From: an uncultured Oscillospiraceae bacterium
Lineage (GTDB): Bacteria; Bacillota; Clostridia; Oscillospirales; Ruminococcaceae
Direction: 5' to 3'
Assembly: GCA_934446355.1 (NCBI GenBank)
Contig: CAKSEC010000003.1
Span: 1 to 64,000 of the forward strand
DNA length: 64,000 bases
Below the pieces are notes generated by a model. That model was not told the origin of the DNA and made no database searches. It was given only the letters and a program-made list of their open reading frames with translations. Numbering within the stretch: the first letter of the stretch is position 1; the number at the start of each line of letters is the position of its first letter. Positions 16,921 to 23,820 of the stretch are shown here, in pieces. Made by a program: the position numbers and the translations under genes.

Positions 16921-18236
16921 GCATGAGAGAATACAAAACGCAGATGGAAGCGGCGAAAAAGGGTATCGTTACCCCCGAAATGAAAACCGTCGCACAGAAA
17001 GAGGGTATCGACCCTGAAAAAATCAGGGAACTTACCGCTAAGGGCTGGGTCGCTATTCCGGCAAACGTAAGGCACACATCGCTTTCGGCGGAGGGCATTG
17101 GCGCAGGGCTGACGACAAAAATCAACGTGAATCTCGGCGTATCGGGCGACTGCATAGACCACACGATGGAAATGCAGAAAGTGGATATGGCGATAAAATT
17201 CGGGGCGCACGCAATAATGGACCTGTCGAATTACGGCAAGACCAACACGTTCCGCCGTCAGCTCATTGAACGTTCGCCGGCGATGATAGGCACAGTGCCT
17301 ATGTACGACGCAATAGGCTATCTTGAAAAGGACCTGCTGGAGATAACCGCAGAGGACTTTTTGCGGGTGGTAAGGGCTCATGCAGAGGAAGGCGTGGATT
17401 TCATGACTATCCATGCCGGAATAAATCGCCGTTCTATAGAGGCGTTCCGCAGGGACCCCAGAAAGATGAATATAGTATCGCGGGGTGGTTCGCTGCTGTT
17501 CGCATGGATAATGATGACCGGCAACGAAAATCCGTTTTACGAGCATTATGACGAGGTTCTGGATATCCTGCGGGAATATGACGTGACGATAAGCCTTGGC
17601 GACGCATTACGGCCGGGGTGCATCGACGACAGCACCGACGCCGGTCAGATATCGGAACTCATTGAACTTGGCGCACTGACTGAGAGGGCGTGGGAGCGTG
17701 ACGTGCAGGTCATGGTCGAGGGTCCGGGGCATATGGCGATGAACGAGATAGCCGCAAATATGCAGCTGCAGAAGCGGCTGTGTCACAATGCGCCGTTTTA
17801 TGTGCTGGGGCCGCTGGTGACGGATATATTCCCCGGCTACGACCACATAACCTCTGCCATTGGCGGGGCTATTGCGGCGGCGAACGGCGCAGATTTCCTG
17901 TGCTACGTCACGCCGGCTGAGCACCTCAGGCTGCCCGACCTCAGCGATGTGAAGGAGGGCATAATGGCGAGCAGGATAGCCGCCCATGCCGCAGATATCG
18001 CAAAGGGAATACCCCATGCACGCGACAAGGATAACGAAATGGCTGAGGCACGGCACAAGCTTGACTGGGAGGAAATGTTCCGCATATGCGCAGACCCGGA
18101 AAAGGCTCGCGCGTATTTCGAGAGCGTACCGCCTGCAGACCGTCACAGCTGCTCAATGTGCGGCAAGATGTGCGCAGTACGCACCACAAACATGATATTA
18201 GAGGGCAAGGAAGTTAAATTCTGTACTGAGAAATAA
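16917..18236 (+). CDS. thiC: Phosphomethylpyrimidine synthase (short form)
   Basis: Radical-SAM-dependent enzyme turning aminoimidazole ribotide into HMP-P. Conserved segments include GWVAIPANVRH, NLGVSGDC, MTIHAGI, SLGDALRPGC and VEGPGHMAMNEI. The C-terminal cluster motif is CSMCGKMC, that is C-x2-C-x3-C. 439 aa: it lacks the N-terminal extension of proteobacterial ThiC. The ATG overlaps the thiD stop; a second ATG at 16923 is possible. Regulated with thiD by the TPP riboswitch. Confidence 0.97.
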   Translation: MSMREYKTQMEAAKKGIVTPEMKTVAQKEGIDPEKIRELTAKGWVAIPANVRHTSLSAEGIGAGLTTKINVNLGVSGDCIDHTMEMQKVDMAIKFGAHAIMDLSNYGKTNTFRRQLIERSPAMIGTVPMYDAIGYLEKDLLEITAEDFLRVVRAHAEEGVDFMTIHAGINRRSIEAFRRDPRKMNIVSRGGSLLFAWIMMTGNENPFYEHYDEVLDILREYDVTISLGDALRPGCIDDSTDAGQISELIELGALTERAWERDVQVMVEGPGHMAMNEIAANMQLQKRLCHNAPFYVLGPLVTDIFPGYDHITSAIGGAIAAANGADFLCYVTPAEHLRLPDLSDVKEGIMASRIAAHAADIAKGIPHARDKDNEMAEARHKLDWEEMFRICADPEKARAYFESVPPADRHSCSMCGKMCAVRTTNMILEGKEVKFCTEK

Positions 18237-18440
18237 CTTTCTGCCCCTGTCCCCGGCGAGGAGCGTCGTTCGGGGTGTATTTCGGCGAGGGAACCCGTGT
18301 TTCGGGGTGAGAGGATACTTTTGAGTATCGACCGGCATTTCGGGATAAGCCTGAAATGTTACACGACAAAGGCGGTCAATGCGGCCGCCGTGTATGTGCG
18401 TGCGCCGGAATGCTCTTTCCTGCGCCGCACAGGAAAGAGG
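18237..18440 (+). promoter_or_regulatory. Structured thiC-thiW intergenic leader with RBS-masking hairpin
   Basis: About 210 nt with successive stems: CCCCGGCGA/TCGTTCGGGG near 18252, GATAC TTTTGA GTATC at about 18313-18328, and CATTTC/GAAATG near 18336-18358. A perfect 10-bp hairpin CTCTTTCCTG/CAGGAAAGAG spans 18413-18439, and its 3' arm contains the thiW ribosome-binding site. The GGTGAGAGGATAC...GTATCGACC part resembles half of a TPP aptamer, but the TGAACCTG block is absent, so the ligand, if any, is unknown. Confidence 0.6.
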
Positions 18441-18448
18441 TCAATAAT

Positions 18449-18976
18449 ATGAAAAAGACAAACATCAGAAAGCTGACTATTGCGGCTCTGCTCACTGCTG
18501 CGGCTGTTGCGGGCTCGCTGTTCTCGTTCCCGTTTCTGGGGGCGAAATGCAGTCCTGTGCAGCACCTTGTGAACATAATAGGCGGCGTTTATCTCGGTCC
18601 GTGGTATTCTCTCGGAATGGCGTTCTGCGCAAGTCTGCTGCGGAATATATTCGGGCTTGGTTCGCTGATGGCGTTCCCCGGAAGCATGGTCGGGGCGTTC
18701 CTTTCGGGCGTGATGTATCACTGGGTATTCAAGGGAAAGGGGATTTCGCTGCGCCTGCCTATGGCATATCTGGGGGAGCTTTTCGGCACGTCTGTCATCG
18801 GCGGTATGCTGTCGTTTCCGGTGGCTTATCTGCTGATGAATAATACGGCGGCGACGCTTTTCGGGTTCGTGCTGCCGTTCTTTGCTTCAAGCGTCGTGGG
18901 TACGGTCATTGCGGCTGTTATAGTCACCTCGCTTAAGCGGGTGCGGGCGATAGACTTGTTCATAGAGGCTCAGTAA
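18449..18976 (+). CDS. thiW: ThiW-type thiamin-precursor transport protein (ECF S component-like)
   Basis: 175-aa hydrophobic protein of about five to six membrane helices, with the ThiW hallmark SPVQHLVNIIGGVYLGPWY. ThiW is thought to import the thiazole moiety (HET), probably with an ECF energising module encoded elsewhere. This fits its place directly before thiM, which phosphorylates HET. The ATG at 18449 is 8 nt from AAGAGG; an upstream in-frame reading would lie within the structured leader. Confidence 0.92.
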   Translation: MKKTNIRKLTIAALLTAAAVAGSLFSFPFLGAKCSPVQHLVNIIGGVYLGPWYSLGMAFCASLLRNIFGLGSLMAFPGSMVGAFLSGVMYHWVFKGKGISLRLPMAYLGELFGTSVIGGMLSFPVAYLLMNNTAATLFGFVLPFFASSVVGTVIAAVIVTSLKRVRAIDLFIEAQ

Positions 18977-18985
18977 GGAGGCAGT

Positions 18986-19786
18986 ATGTCGTTAAAGCGG
19001 GAAATAGCCGATTCTGTCGGTGCGCTGCGTGATTCTGCGCCGCTTATCCACTGCATAACCAACCATGTCACTTCCGGCAGGACCGCCGATATGCTGCTTG
19101 CGGCGGGGGCTTCTCCGATAATGGCTGATTCCCCTGAGGAAAGCGCAGAGGTGACCTCGGCTGCGGGAGCGCTGCTGCTGAATCTCGGCACGCCGACGCT
19201 GGAGCGCATTCTTGCCATGCGGCTTTCCGGAGCGCAGGCGGAGCGGCGGGGCATACCGATAATATTCGACCCGGTGGGTGCGCCGTGCTCGGCGTTTCGC
19301 AGAAAGTCCTGCCTTGATATTGTGGGCGGAATAAGGCTTTCGGCGGTTCGTGGGAATCTGTCGGAGATGGCGTTTCTTGCAGGTTTTACGGCGAATGAGT
19401 GTGGGGTGGACTCAGAGGAAAGCGGGATATCCCCTATAGAAGCGGCAAATTCCGCGGCGAAAAGGCTGGGCTGCGTATGTGCAGTGACTGGTGCGGAAGA
19501 TGTGATATCTGACGGCAGGCGGGTTGCAGTAATAAGAAATGGCACGCCGCTGCTGAAGCGGGTCACGGGTGCGGGCTGCATGACCTCTGCACTGTGTGCG
19601 GCGTTCTCGGCGGTGAGCGGGGCGTTTGTCGGGGCGGCTGCGGGGGCTGCATTCATGAGCGTTTGCGGGGAAATAGCGGCTGAACGCTCATCGGGCGCAG
19701 GAAGCTTTTATACTGAACTTTTCAATGCGGCGGGGGATATGACGGCGGAAATACTGGCAGAAAGGCTGAAAATAGATGAATGTTGA
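18986..19786 (+). CDS. thiM: Hydroxyethylthiazole kinase
   Basis: Phosphorylates salvaged hydroxyethylthiazole to HET-P. Shows PLIHCITNHVTSGRTADMLLAAGASPIMA at the N-terminus, DPVGA in the middle, and the catalytic GAGCMTSALCAAF block. 266 aa. TAAGGAGG precedes the ATG and starts in the thiW stop. The 3' end overlaps thiE by 11 nt. Confidence 0.96.
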   Translation: MSLKREIADSVGALRDSAPLIHCITNHVTSGRTADMLLAAGASPIMADSPEESAEVTSAAGALLLNLGTPTLERILAMRLSGAQAERRGIPIIFDPVGAPCSAFRRKSCLDIVGGIRLSAVRGNLSEMAFLAGFTANECGVDSEESGISPIEAANSAAKRLGCVCAVTGAEDVISDGRRVAVIRNGTPLLKRVTGAGCMTSALCAAFSAVSGAFVGAAAGAAFMSVCGEIAAERSSGAGSFYTELFNAAGDMTAEILAERLKIDEC

Positions 19787-20408
19787 CTATACGCTGTATC
19801 TTTGCACGGACAGCAGGCTGATGTCCTGCAAAACTGTTGAGGAAAGCGTTGAAAAGGCGGTGCTGGGCGGCTGCACGGTAGTGCAGCTTCGTGAAAAGAA
19901 CGCCTCCTCGCTGGAACTGTTTCAGCTTGCTGAGCGAGTGAAGCGGGTCACTGATAAATATAACGTGCCGCTGATAATAAACGACCGGCTGGACATCTGT
20001 CAGGCGGTGGACGCCGCCGGAGTGCACCTCGGCAGGTCCGACCTGCCATGCCGTGAGGCTCGGCGGATACTGGGCGGGGAAAAGCTTATCGGAATATCTG
20101 CGGCAACGCCTGAGGAGGCGGCACAGGCGCAGGCGGACGGGGCGGACTACCTCGGTGTGGGGGCGGTTTTTACTACCTCGACAAAAAGCGATACACTGCA
20201 CGTTGACAGGGAGGATATCCTGAAAATACGTCAGGCGGTCACGATACCGTTTGTTGTGATAGGCGGGATAAATGCGGAAAACATACTCACGCTGGGCGGG
20301 CTTGGGATAGACGGCGCAGCGGTTATTTCTGCGGTGATATCCCAGCAGGACATAACCGCCGCCGCACGGGAACTTCGCAGCAGTCTGCGGCAGGTCGTGG
20401 GAAGATGA
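19776..20408 (+). CDS. thiE: Thiamine phosphate synthase
   Basis: Joins HMP-PP and HET-P into thiamin phosphate. TIM-barrel protein with VVQLREKNAS, LIINDRLDIC, GVHLGRSDLP, DYLGVGAVFTTSTK and VVIGGINAEN. 210 aa. Last gene of the thiamin unit. No ThiG/H/S thiazole-synthesis genes are present in the window, so this locus makes thiamin from synthesised HMP plus salvaged or separately made thiazole. Confidence 0.97.
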   Translation: MNVDYTLYLCTDSRLMSCKTVEESVEKAVLGGCTVVQLREKNASSLELFQLAERVKRVTDKYNVPLIINDRLDICQAVDAAGVHLGRSDLPCREARRILGGEKLIGISAATPEEAAQAQADGADYLGVGAVFTTSTKSDTLHVDREDILKIRQAVTIPFVVIGGINAENILTLGGLGIDGAAVISAVISQQDITAAARELRSSLRQVVGR

Positions 20409-20481
20409 TTTATGGGGCGGTGCGCTGTGGTTCTGCGGCGGACTGTCCTTTTTTCATCTTGAAATATTATCAATAATCTAC

Positions 20482-20510
20482 TTGAAATCGTGGGAATAGT
20501 GTGATATAAT
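20482..20510 (+). promoter_or_regulatory. Sigma-A promoter of pyrE
   Basis: TTGAAA, 17-nt spacer, TATAAT with TGTGA before it. The -10 region (TGTGATATAATAAA) is shared base for base with the pyrG promoter. The leader to the start codon is only about 20 nt, leaving no room for an attenuator. Confidence 0.88.
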
Positions 20511-20538
20511 AAAGCTGTACAGGAAAGGAAGGTATAAT

Positions 20539-21195
20539 ATGACATATAAAGAGAGTTTTATTAAGTTCATGGTAGACAGCGGAGTGCTGAAGTTCGGCGA
20601 ATTTACACTGAAAAGCGGCAGACTTGCTCCGTATTTCATCAATGCAGGTAATTACAAGACCGGTGCGCAGCTTGCAAAGCTGGGCGAATATTACGCAGAG
20701 TGCATAAAGGAAAACGGCCTGCAGCCGCAGACGCTTTTCGGTCCGGCTTATAAGGGTATCCCGCTTGCAGTTTCTGCCTGCACGGCGCTGTATAACAAAT
20801 TCGGCACAGATGTGAACTATTGCTTCGACCGCAAGGAGGTCAAGGACCACGGCGAGGGCGGTATGTTCGTCGGAAAGACTCTGGAGGACGGCGAAAAGGT
20901 CGTAATAATCGAGGACGTAATGACTTCGGGAAAGGCGCTCAGAGAGGTGCTGCCGAAGCTTAAGGGCGCAGCGGACGTGAATATCGAGGGCATGATAATC
21001 ACCGTTGACAGAATGGAAAAGGGTCTTACCTCTGACCGCTCGGCTGTGCAGGAGGTTTACGACGAATTTGGCGTGCGTGTTTATTCGATAGTCAACATCA
21101 ACGACATCATCGACGCACTGGAAAAGGGCGTTATCCCCGGTGCTGAGTATGTGGAGAAGATGAAAGAATACAGAAAGGTCTACGGAGTAGGATAA
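20539..21195 (+). CDS. pyrE: Orotate phosphoribosyltransferase
   Basis: Forms OMP from orotate and PRPP in pyrimidine synthesis. 218 aa; shows FTLKSGRLAPYFINAGN, the dimer-loop Lys region FDRKEVKDHGEGG, and the PRPP-binding motif VVIIEDVMTSGKAL. AGGAAAGGAAGG is the ribosome-binding site. It is separated from other pyr genes, with its own promoter. Confidence 0.97.
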   Translation: MTYKESFIKFMVDSGVLKFGEFTLKSGRLAPYFINAGNYKTGAQLAKLGEYYAECIKENGLQPQTLFGPAYKGIPLAVSACTALYNKFGTDVNYCFDRKEVKDHGEGGMFVGKTLEDGEKVVIIEDVMTSGKALREVLPKLKGAADVNIEGMIITVDRMEKGLTSDRSAVQEVYDEFGVRVYSIVNINDIIDALEKGVIPGAEYVEKMKEYRKVYGVG

Positions 21196-21259
21196 TTTTT
21201 GCCAGTCTGTAGGTAGGCTTTTTGACAAGTTATAAGCTATATAATGGAGGTGTTTGTTT

Positions 21260-21982
21260 ATGGCAAGTGTTGGCAATATGGCAATGACGCAGCTTAGAAT
21301 GGCTCAGGCGTCTGCGAAGTATGGCGTAAGTTCAACGGGGTTGTTCTCAAAGAGCAGCTTTTCATCAAAGAATACGTCGGTCGACGACGCCATGCAGAGC
21401 ATTCTCAAAAATCGAAACGAGTATTTCAGGCAGCAGTACAAGAAGCTGTACGATTCGGTATTCCCGAATGCTGATGAAACCAAGAACGCAGAGCAGACTG
21501 TATCGGTCAAGAGTTCAGCGGCAAAGGCTTCGTCTGCGGCTTCCGAACTGACGGCGTACGCAAACGGGCTCGACTGGGGCGGAACGGTGGATACCGAGGC
21601 TGCAGGAGAGAAGATACAAAGCTTCGTTGACGGCTACAACGGAATGATATCGGCTCTTGGCGAATCCGAGGATCAGTCGGTGCTGCAAAAGGGCGTTATC
21701 ATGGTGAATACCGCAAAGGTCTACAGCAATGCTCTGAAGCGTGCGGGTATCACCGTTGGCAGCGATAATAAGCTGACTTTTGATAAGGATAAGCTGTCCG
21801 GCGCGAAGGCTTATGAGCTGAAAGCAACGTTCGGCAGGGGCGGTTTCGCTGCAAAGGTCACCCAGAAAGCCGACCAGATAAAGCGGCTGCAGGGTAGTTC
21901 AGGCGGGCTGTTCTCTTACTCGAACACGGTCACGCCGAGTTATACTTATAATATCGGTGCGCTGTTCAGCACTTATGCGTGA
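21260..21982 (+). CDS. Uncharacterised protein with FliD-like C-terminal resemblance
   Basis: 240 aa, no signal peptide and no TM helix. The N-terminus is rich in Met, Gln, Ala and Ser (MAMTQLRMAQAS). Residues 110-200 (IQSFVDGYNGMISALGE, then AGITVGSDNKLTFDKDKL) resemble the repeating core of flagellar filament-cap FliD proteins, but no flagellar genes are near. ATG at 21260 follows GGAGG; a TTG at 21254 is also in frame. The downstream terminator makes it monocistronic. Function is unknown; a secreted or surface structural role is a guess. Confidence 0.7.
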   Translation: MASVGNMAMTQLRMAQASAKYGVSSTGLFSKSSFSSKNTSVDDAMQSILKNRNEYFRQQYKKLYDSVFPNADETKNAEQTVSVKSSAAKASSAASELTAYANGLDWGGTVDTEAAGEKIQSFVDGYNGMISALGESEDQSVLQKGVIMVNTAKVYSNALKRAGITVGSDNKLTFDKDKLSGAKAYELKATFGRGGFAAKVTQKADQIKRLQGSSGGLFSYSNTVTPSYTYNIGALFSTYA

Positions 21983-22052
21983 TAATTCTGCTGTCATATA
22001 AAGACTCTGATTCTGGGAGCGCACATAATGAAGATGGGTTATAGACAGTTTT

Positions 22053-22087
22053 CGGGATACTGCTTTGGCGGTATCCCGATTTTTTTG
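22053..22087 (+). terminator. Intrinsic terminator
   Basis: CGGGATAC / GTATCCCG stem with further inner pairing, followed by ATTTTTTT. It ends the unknown gene before the rpsF promoter. Confidence 0.92.
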
Positions 22088-22098
22088 CCGTATACCCC

Positions 22099-22127
22099 TT
22101 GACAAACCGGAATCATTCTGATATAAT
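22099..22127 (+). promoter_or_regulatory. Sigma-A promoter of rpsF-ssb-rpsR
   Basis: TTGACA, 17-nt spacer, TATAAT with extended TGA. The leader is about 80 nt. It contains AGTCTTTAACCCC and a short GCACATACCGTGC inverted repeat (22169-22181) that may be part of S6/S18 autogenous control, which is known in other bacteria but not shown here. Confidence 0.88.
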
Positions 22128-22211
22128 GATGTAGTTAAGGCTCAAAAAGTCTTTAACCCCTTTCTCGCACATACCGTGCGGGATATATATCCACAAGGAG
22201 GTGCTATACAA

Positions 22212-22514
22212 ATGGCAAAGTTAGCAGAAAAGTATGAGGCGATCATCGTTTTCTCCCTCAAGAAGACCGAGGACGAGATCAAGGCGCTTACAGCAAAGTT
22301 CGCTGACCTCATCAAGGCAAACGGAACACTTACCAACATTGATGAGTGGGGCAAGAGAAAGCTCGCTTACGAGATCAACTACGAGGGCGAAGGCTACTAT
22401 GTACTCTACAACTTCGAGTCCAAGCCTGATTTCCCCATGGAACTTGAGCGTATCATCAACATCACTGACGGCGTTCTGCGTTCCATCGTTGTCCTCGCTC
22501 AGGGACAGAACTGA
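22212..22514 (+). CDS. rpsF: 30S ribosomal protein S6
   Basis: 100-aa S6: AEKYEAIIVFSLKKTEDEIKA at the start, then GTLTNIDEWGKRKLAYEINYEGEGYYVLYNF. It binds 16S rRNA with S18. ATG at 22212 has AAGGAGG 9 nt upstream; a longer upstream reading has no ribosome-binding site. First of rpsF-ssb-rpsR, the standard bacterial cluster. Confidence 0.97.
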   Translation: MAKLAEKYEAIIVFSLKKTEDEIKALTAKFADLIKANGTLTNIDEWGKRKLAYEINYEGEGYYVLYNFESKPDFPMELERIINITDGVLRSIVVLAQGQN

Positions 22515-22558
22515 TCTCCCGCTGAATAGACTGTACTGCAGTATCAGGAGGTGTTTTT

Positions 22559-23017
22559 GTGTATAACAAGGTTATTATGATGGGACGGCTGGTTTCCGAT
22601 CCCGAATTAAGGACCACACCGCAGGGTGTGAGCGTATGCTCTTTCCGCATTGCGGTAGACCGACGCTTCCAGCAGAAGGGGGAGGAGAAAAAATCCGACT
22701 TCTTCAATGTGGTTGCATGGCGCCAGCAGGCAGAATTTGTCAACCGTTATTTTAATAAGGGCAGACTGATTCTTGTCGAGGGCGAACTTACCACAAGAAA
22801 TTATACCGATAAGAACGGCAACAATGCCACTTGGTATGAGATAGTTGCAGACCGTATTTCATTCACCGGCGAAAAAGCACAGGGCGGCTCTTATAATGAC
22901 TACGCCGCTGTTCCGCCGTCTGCACCGGCTGCGCCCGCTCCCGCTCAGAGCCCTGCTCCGCAGAGTCCGGCTGGGGATTTCAGTGCGGCTGCTTCGGACG
23001 ACGATTACCCATTCTAA
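22559..23017 (+). CDS. ssb: Single-stranded DNA-binding protein
   Basis: 152-aa SSB with OB-fold (MGRLVSDPELRTTPQGVSVCSFRIAVDR, FFNVVAWR) and the acidic interaction tail DDDYPF at the C-terminus, joined by a Pro/Ala-rich linker. It starts with GTG, preceded by CAGGAGG. The tail recruits replication and repair partners. Lies between the S6 and S18 genes. Confidence 0.97.
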   Translation: MYNKVIMMGRLVSDPELRTTPQGVSVCSFRIAVDRRFQQKGEEKKSDFFNVVAWRQQAEFVNRYFNKGRLILVEGELTTRNYTDKNGNNATWYEIVADRISFTGEKAQGGSYNDYAAVPPSAPAAPAPAQSPAPQSPAGDFSAAASDDDYPF

Positions 23018-23055
23018 AATTCGTTTGACTTGAACAACAAAGGAGGTTCAGTATC

Positions 23056-23304
23056 ATGGCTGAAAAGTTTGATAGACCGGCTCACGCAGTTAAGCGTCCC
23101 AGAAAAAAGGTTTGCCAGTTCTGCGTTGACCGTTCTGAATTTATTGACTACAAGGACGTTGCAAAGCTTAGAAAGTGCATGACAGAGCGCGCTAAGATCC
23201 TGCCCCGTCGTGTGACAGGCTGCTGCGCTTATCACCAGAGAGAGCTGACAACAGCTATCAAGAGAGCAAGACAGATCGCTCTCATTCCTTACACCGCTGA
23301 CTAA
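23056..23304 (+). CDS. rpsR: 30S ribosomal protein S18 (zinc-ribbon form)
   Basis: 82-aa S18. Four Cys residues (CQFC near residue 20, then C41 and CC near residue 56) suggest the zinc-binding form. Conserved ending KLRKCMTERAKILPRRVTG. AGGAGG precedes the start. If a Cys-free paralogue exists elsewhere, this copy would be the zinc-replete one. Confidence 0.96.
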   Translation: MAEKFDRPAHAVKRPRKKVCQFCVDRSEFIDYKDVAKLRKCMTERAKILPRRVTGCCAYHQRELTTAIKRARQIALIPYTAD

Positions 23305-23348
23305 TTTCCGGTGTATTCCAACTAATACCACTTTTTTCAGTAACACAA

Positions 23349-23380
23349 CTCCCTCTTCGGACTTCCGGAGAGGGAGATTT
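23349..23380. terminator. Bidirectional terminator
   Basis: CTCCCTCT / AGAGGGAG with inner TCGGACTTCCGG, followed by ATTTGTTTTATTT on the plus strand. It separates rpsR from the convergent small ORF. Confidence 0.85.
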
Positions 23381-23383
23381 GTT

Positions 23384-23584
23384 TTATTTGCCCTGTTCGC
23401 TGTCCGGCTTCGGCGGCAGGAAGCTGTATAACTCGGCGTAGCTGTCAAGTTCGCTTTCGTCTGTCGGTATCGCTGGGATAAGTCCGGTGCAGTCGCCTGC
23501 GCTGCCGGTATTCATCAGTTCGTCTTGAAGCTGCTGAGCCTTTTCGGGCTGTTCTTCCGGCGGGTATATGGGCCGCTGATACAT
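23384..23584 (-). CDS. Small uncharacterised protein, 66 aa
   Basis: Starts MYQRPIYPPEEQPEKAQQ and is rich in Pro, Glu and Asp, with a Pro-rich end (FLPPKPDSEQGK). GAGGTG lies 8 nt before the ATG on the minus strand. The reading frame stays open further upstream to about 23800, but that part covers the divergent secA promoter, so the short form is preferred. No domain recognised. Supported by its ribosome-binding site and terminator position only. Confidence 0.5.
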   Translation of the reverse strand: MYQRPIYPPEEQPEKAQQLQDELMNTGSAGDCTGLIPAIPTDESELDSYAELYSFLPPKPDSEQGK

Positions 23585-23667
23585 CGTGGACACCTCGCTT
23601 TCGGATATATTATCTGCATGAGGCGGCAAAAAATCCGCAAATTCGAGGTTTTCTGTGAAGTTTCCAG

Positions 23668-23696
23668 TTGACAAAATGATGGTGATAGAGTATAAT
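23668..23696 (+). promoter_or_regulatory. Sigma-A promoter of secA
   Basis: TTGACA, 17-nt spacer, TATAAT. The leader of about 115 nt has an inverted repeat CAGACTG (23726-23732) / CAGTCTG (23753-23759), which might fold before the secA start. Confidence 0.88.
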
Positions 23697-23820
23697 ATAA
23701 TGTGAGTATTTGTATTCCAGAGTTCAGACTGCCGATAAACCCTCGTCTTCGCCAGTCTGGGACACACTATTTTAGCAAGCCTAGAGTTTTTACTTATCAA
23801 AGAAAGGGACTTTTAATAAA

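Noticed and set aside
21222..21245. Promoter for the FliD-like gene (TTGACA with TATAAT)
   Set aside because: The spacer is only 12 nt and the -10 box would abut the ribosome-binding site, leaving no leader.
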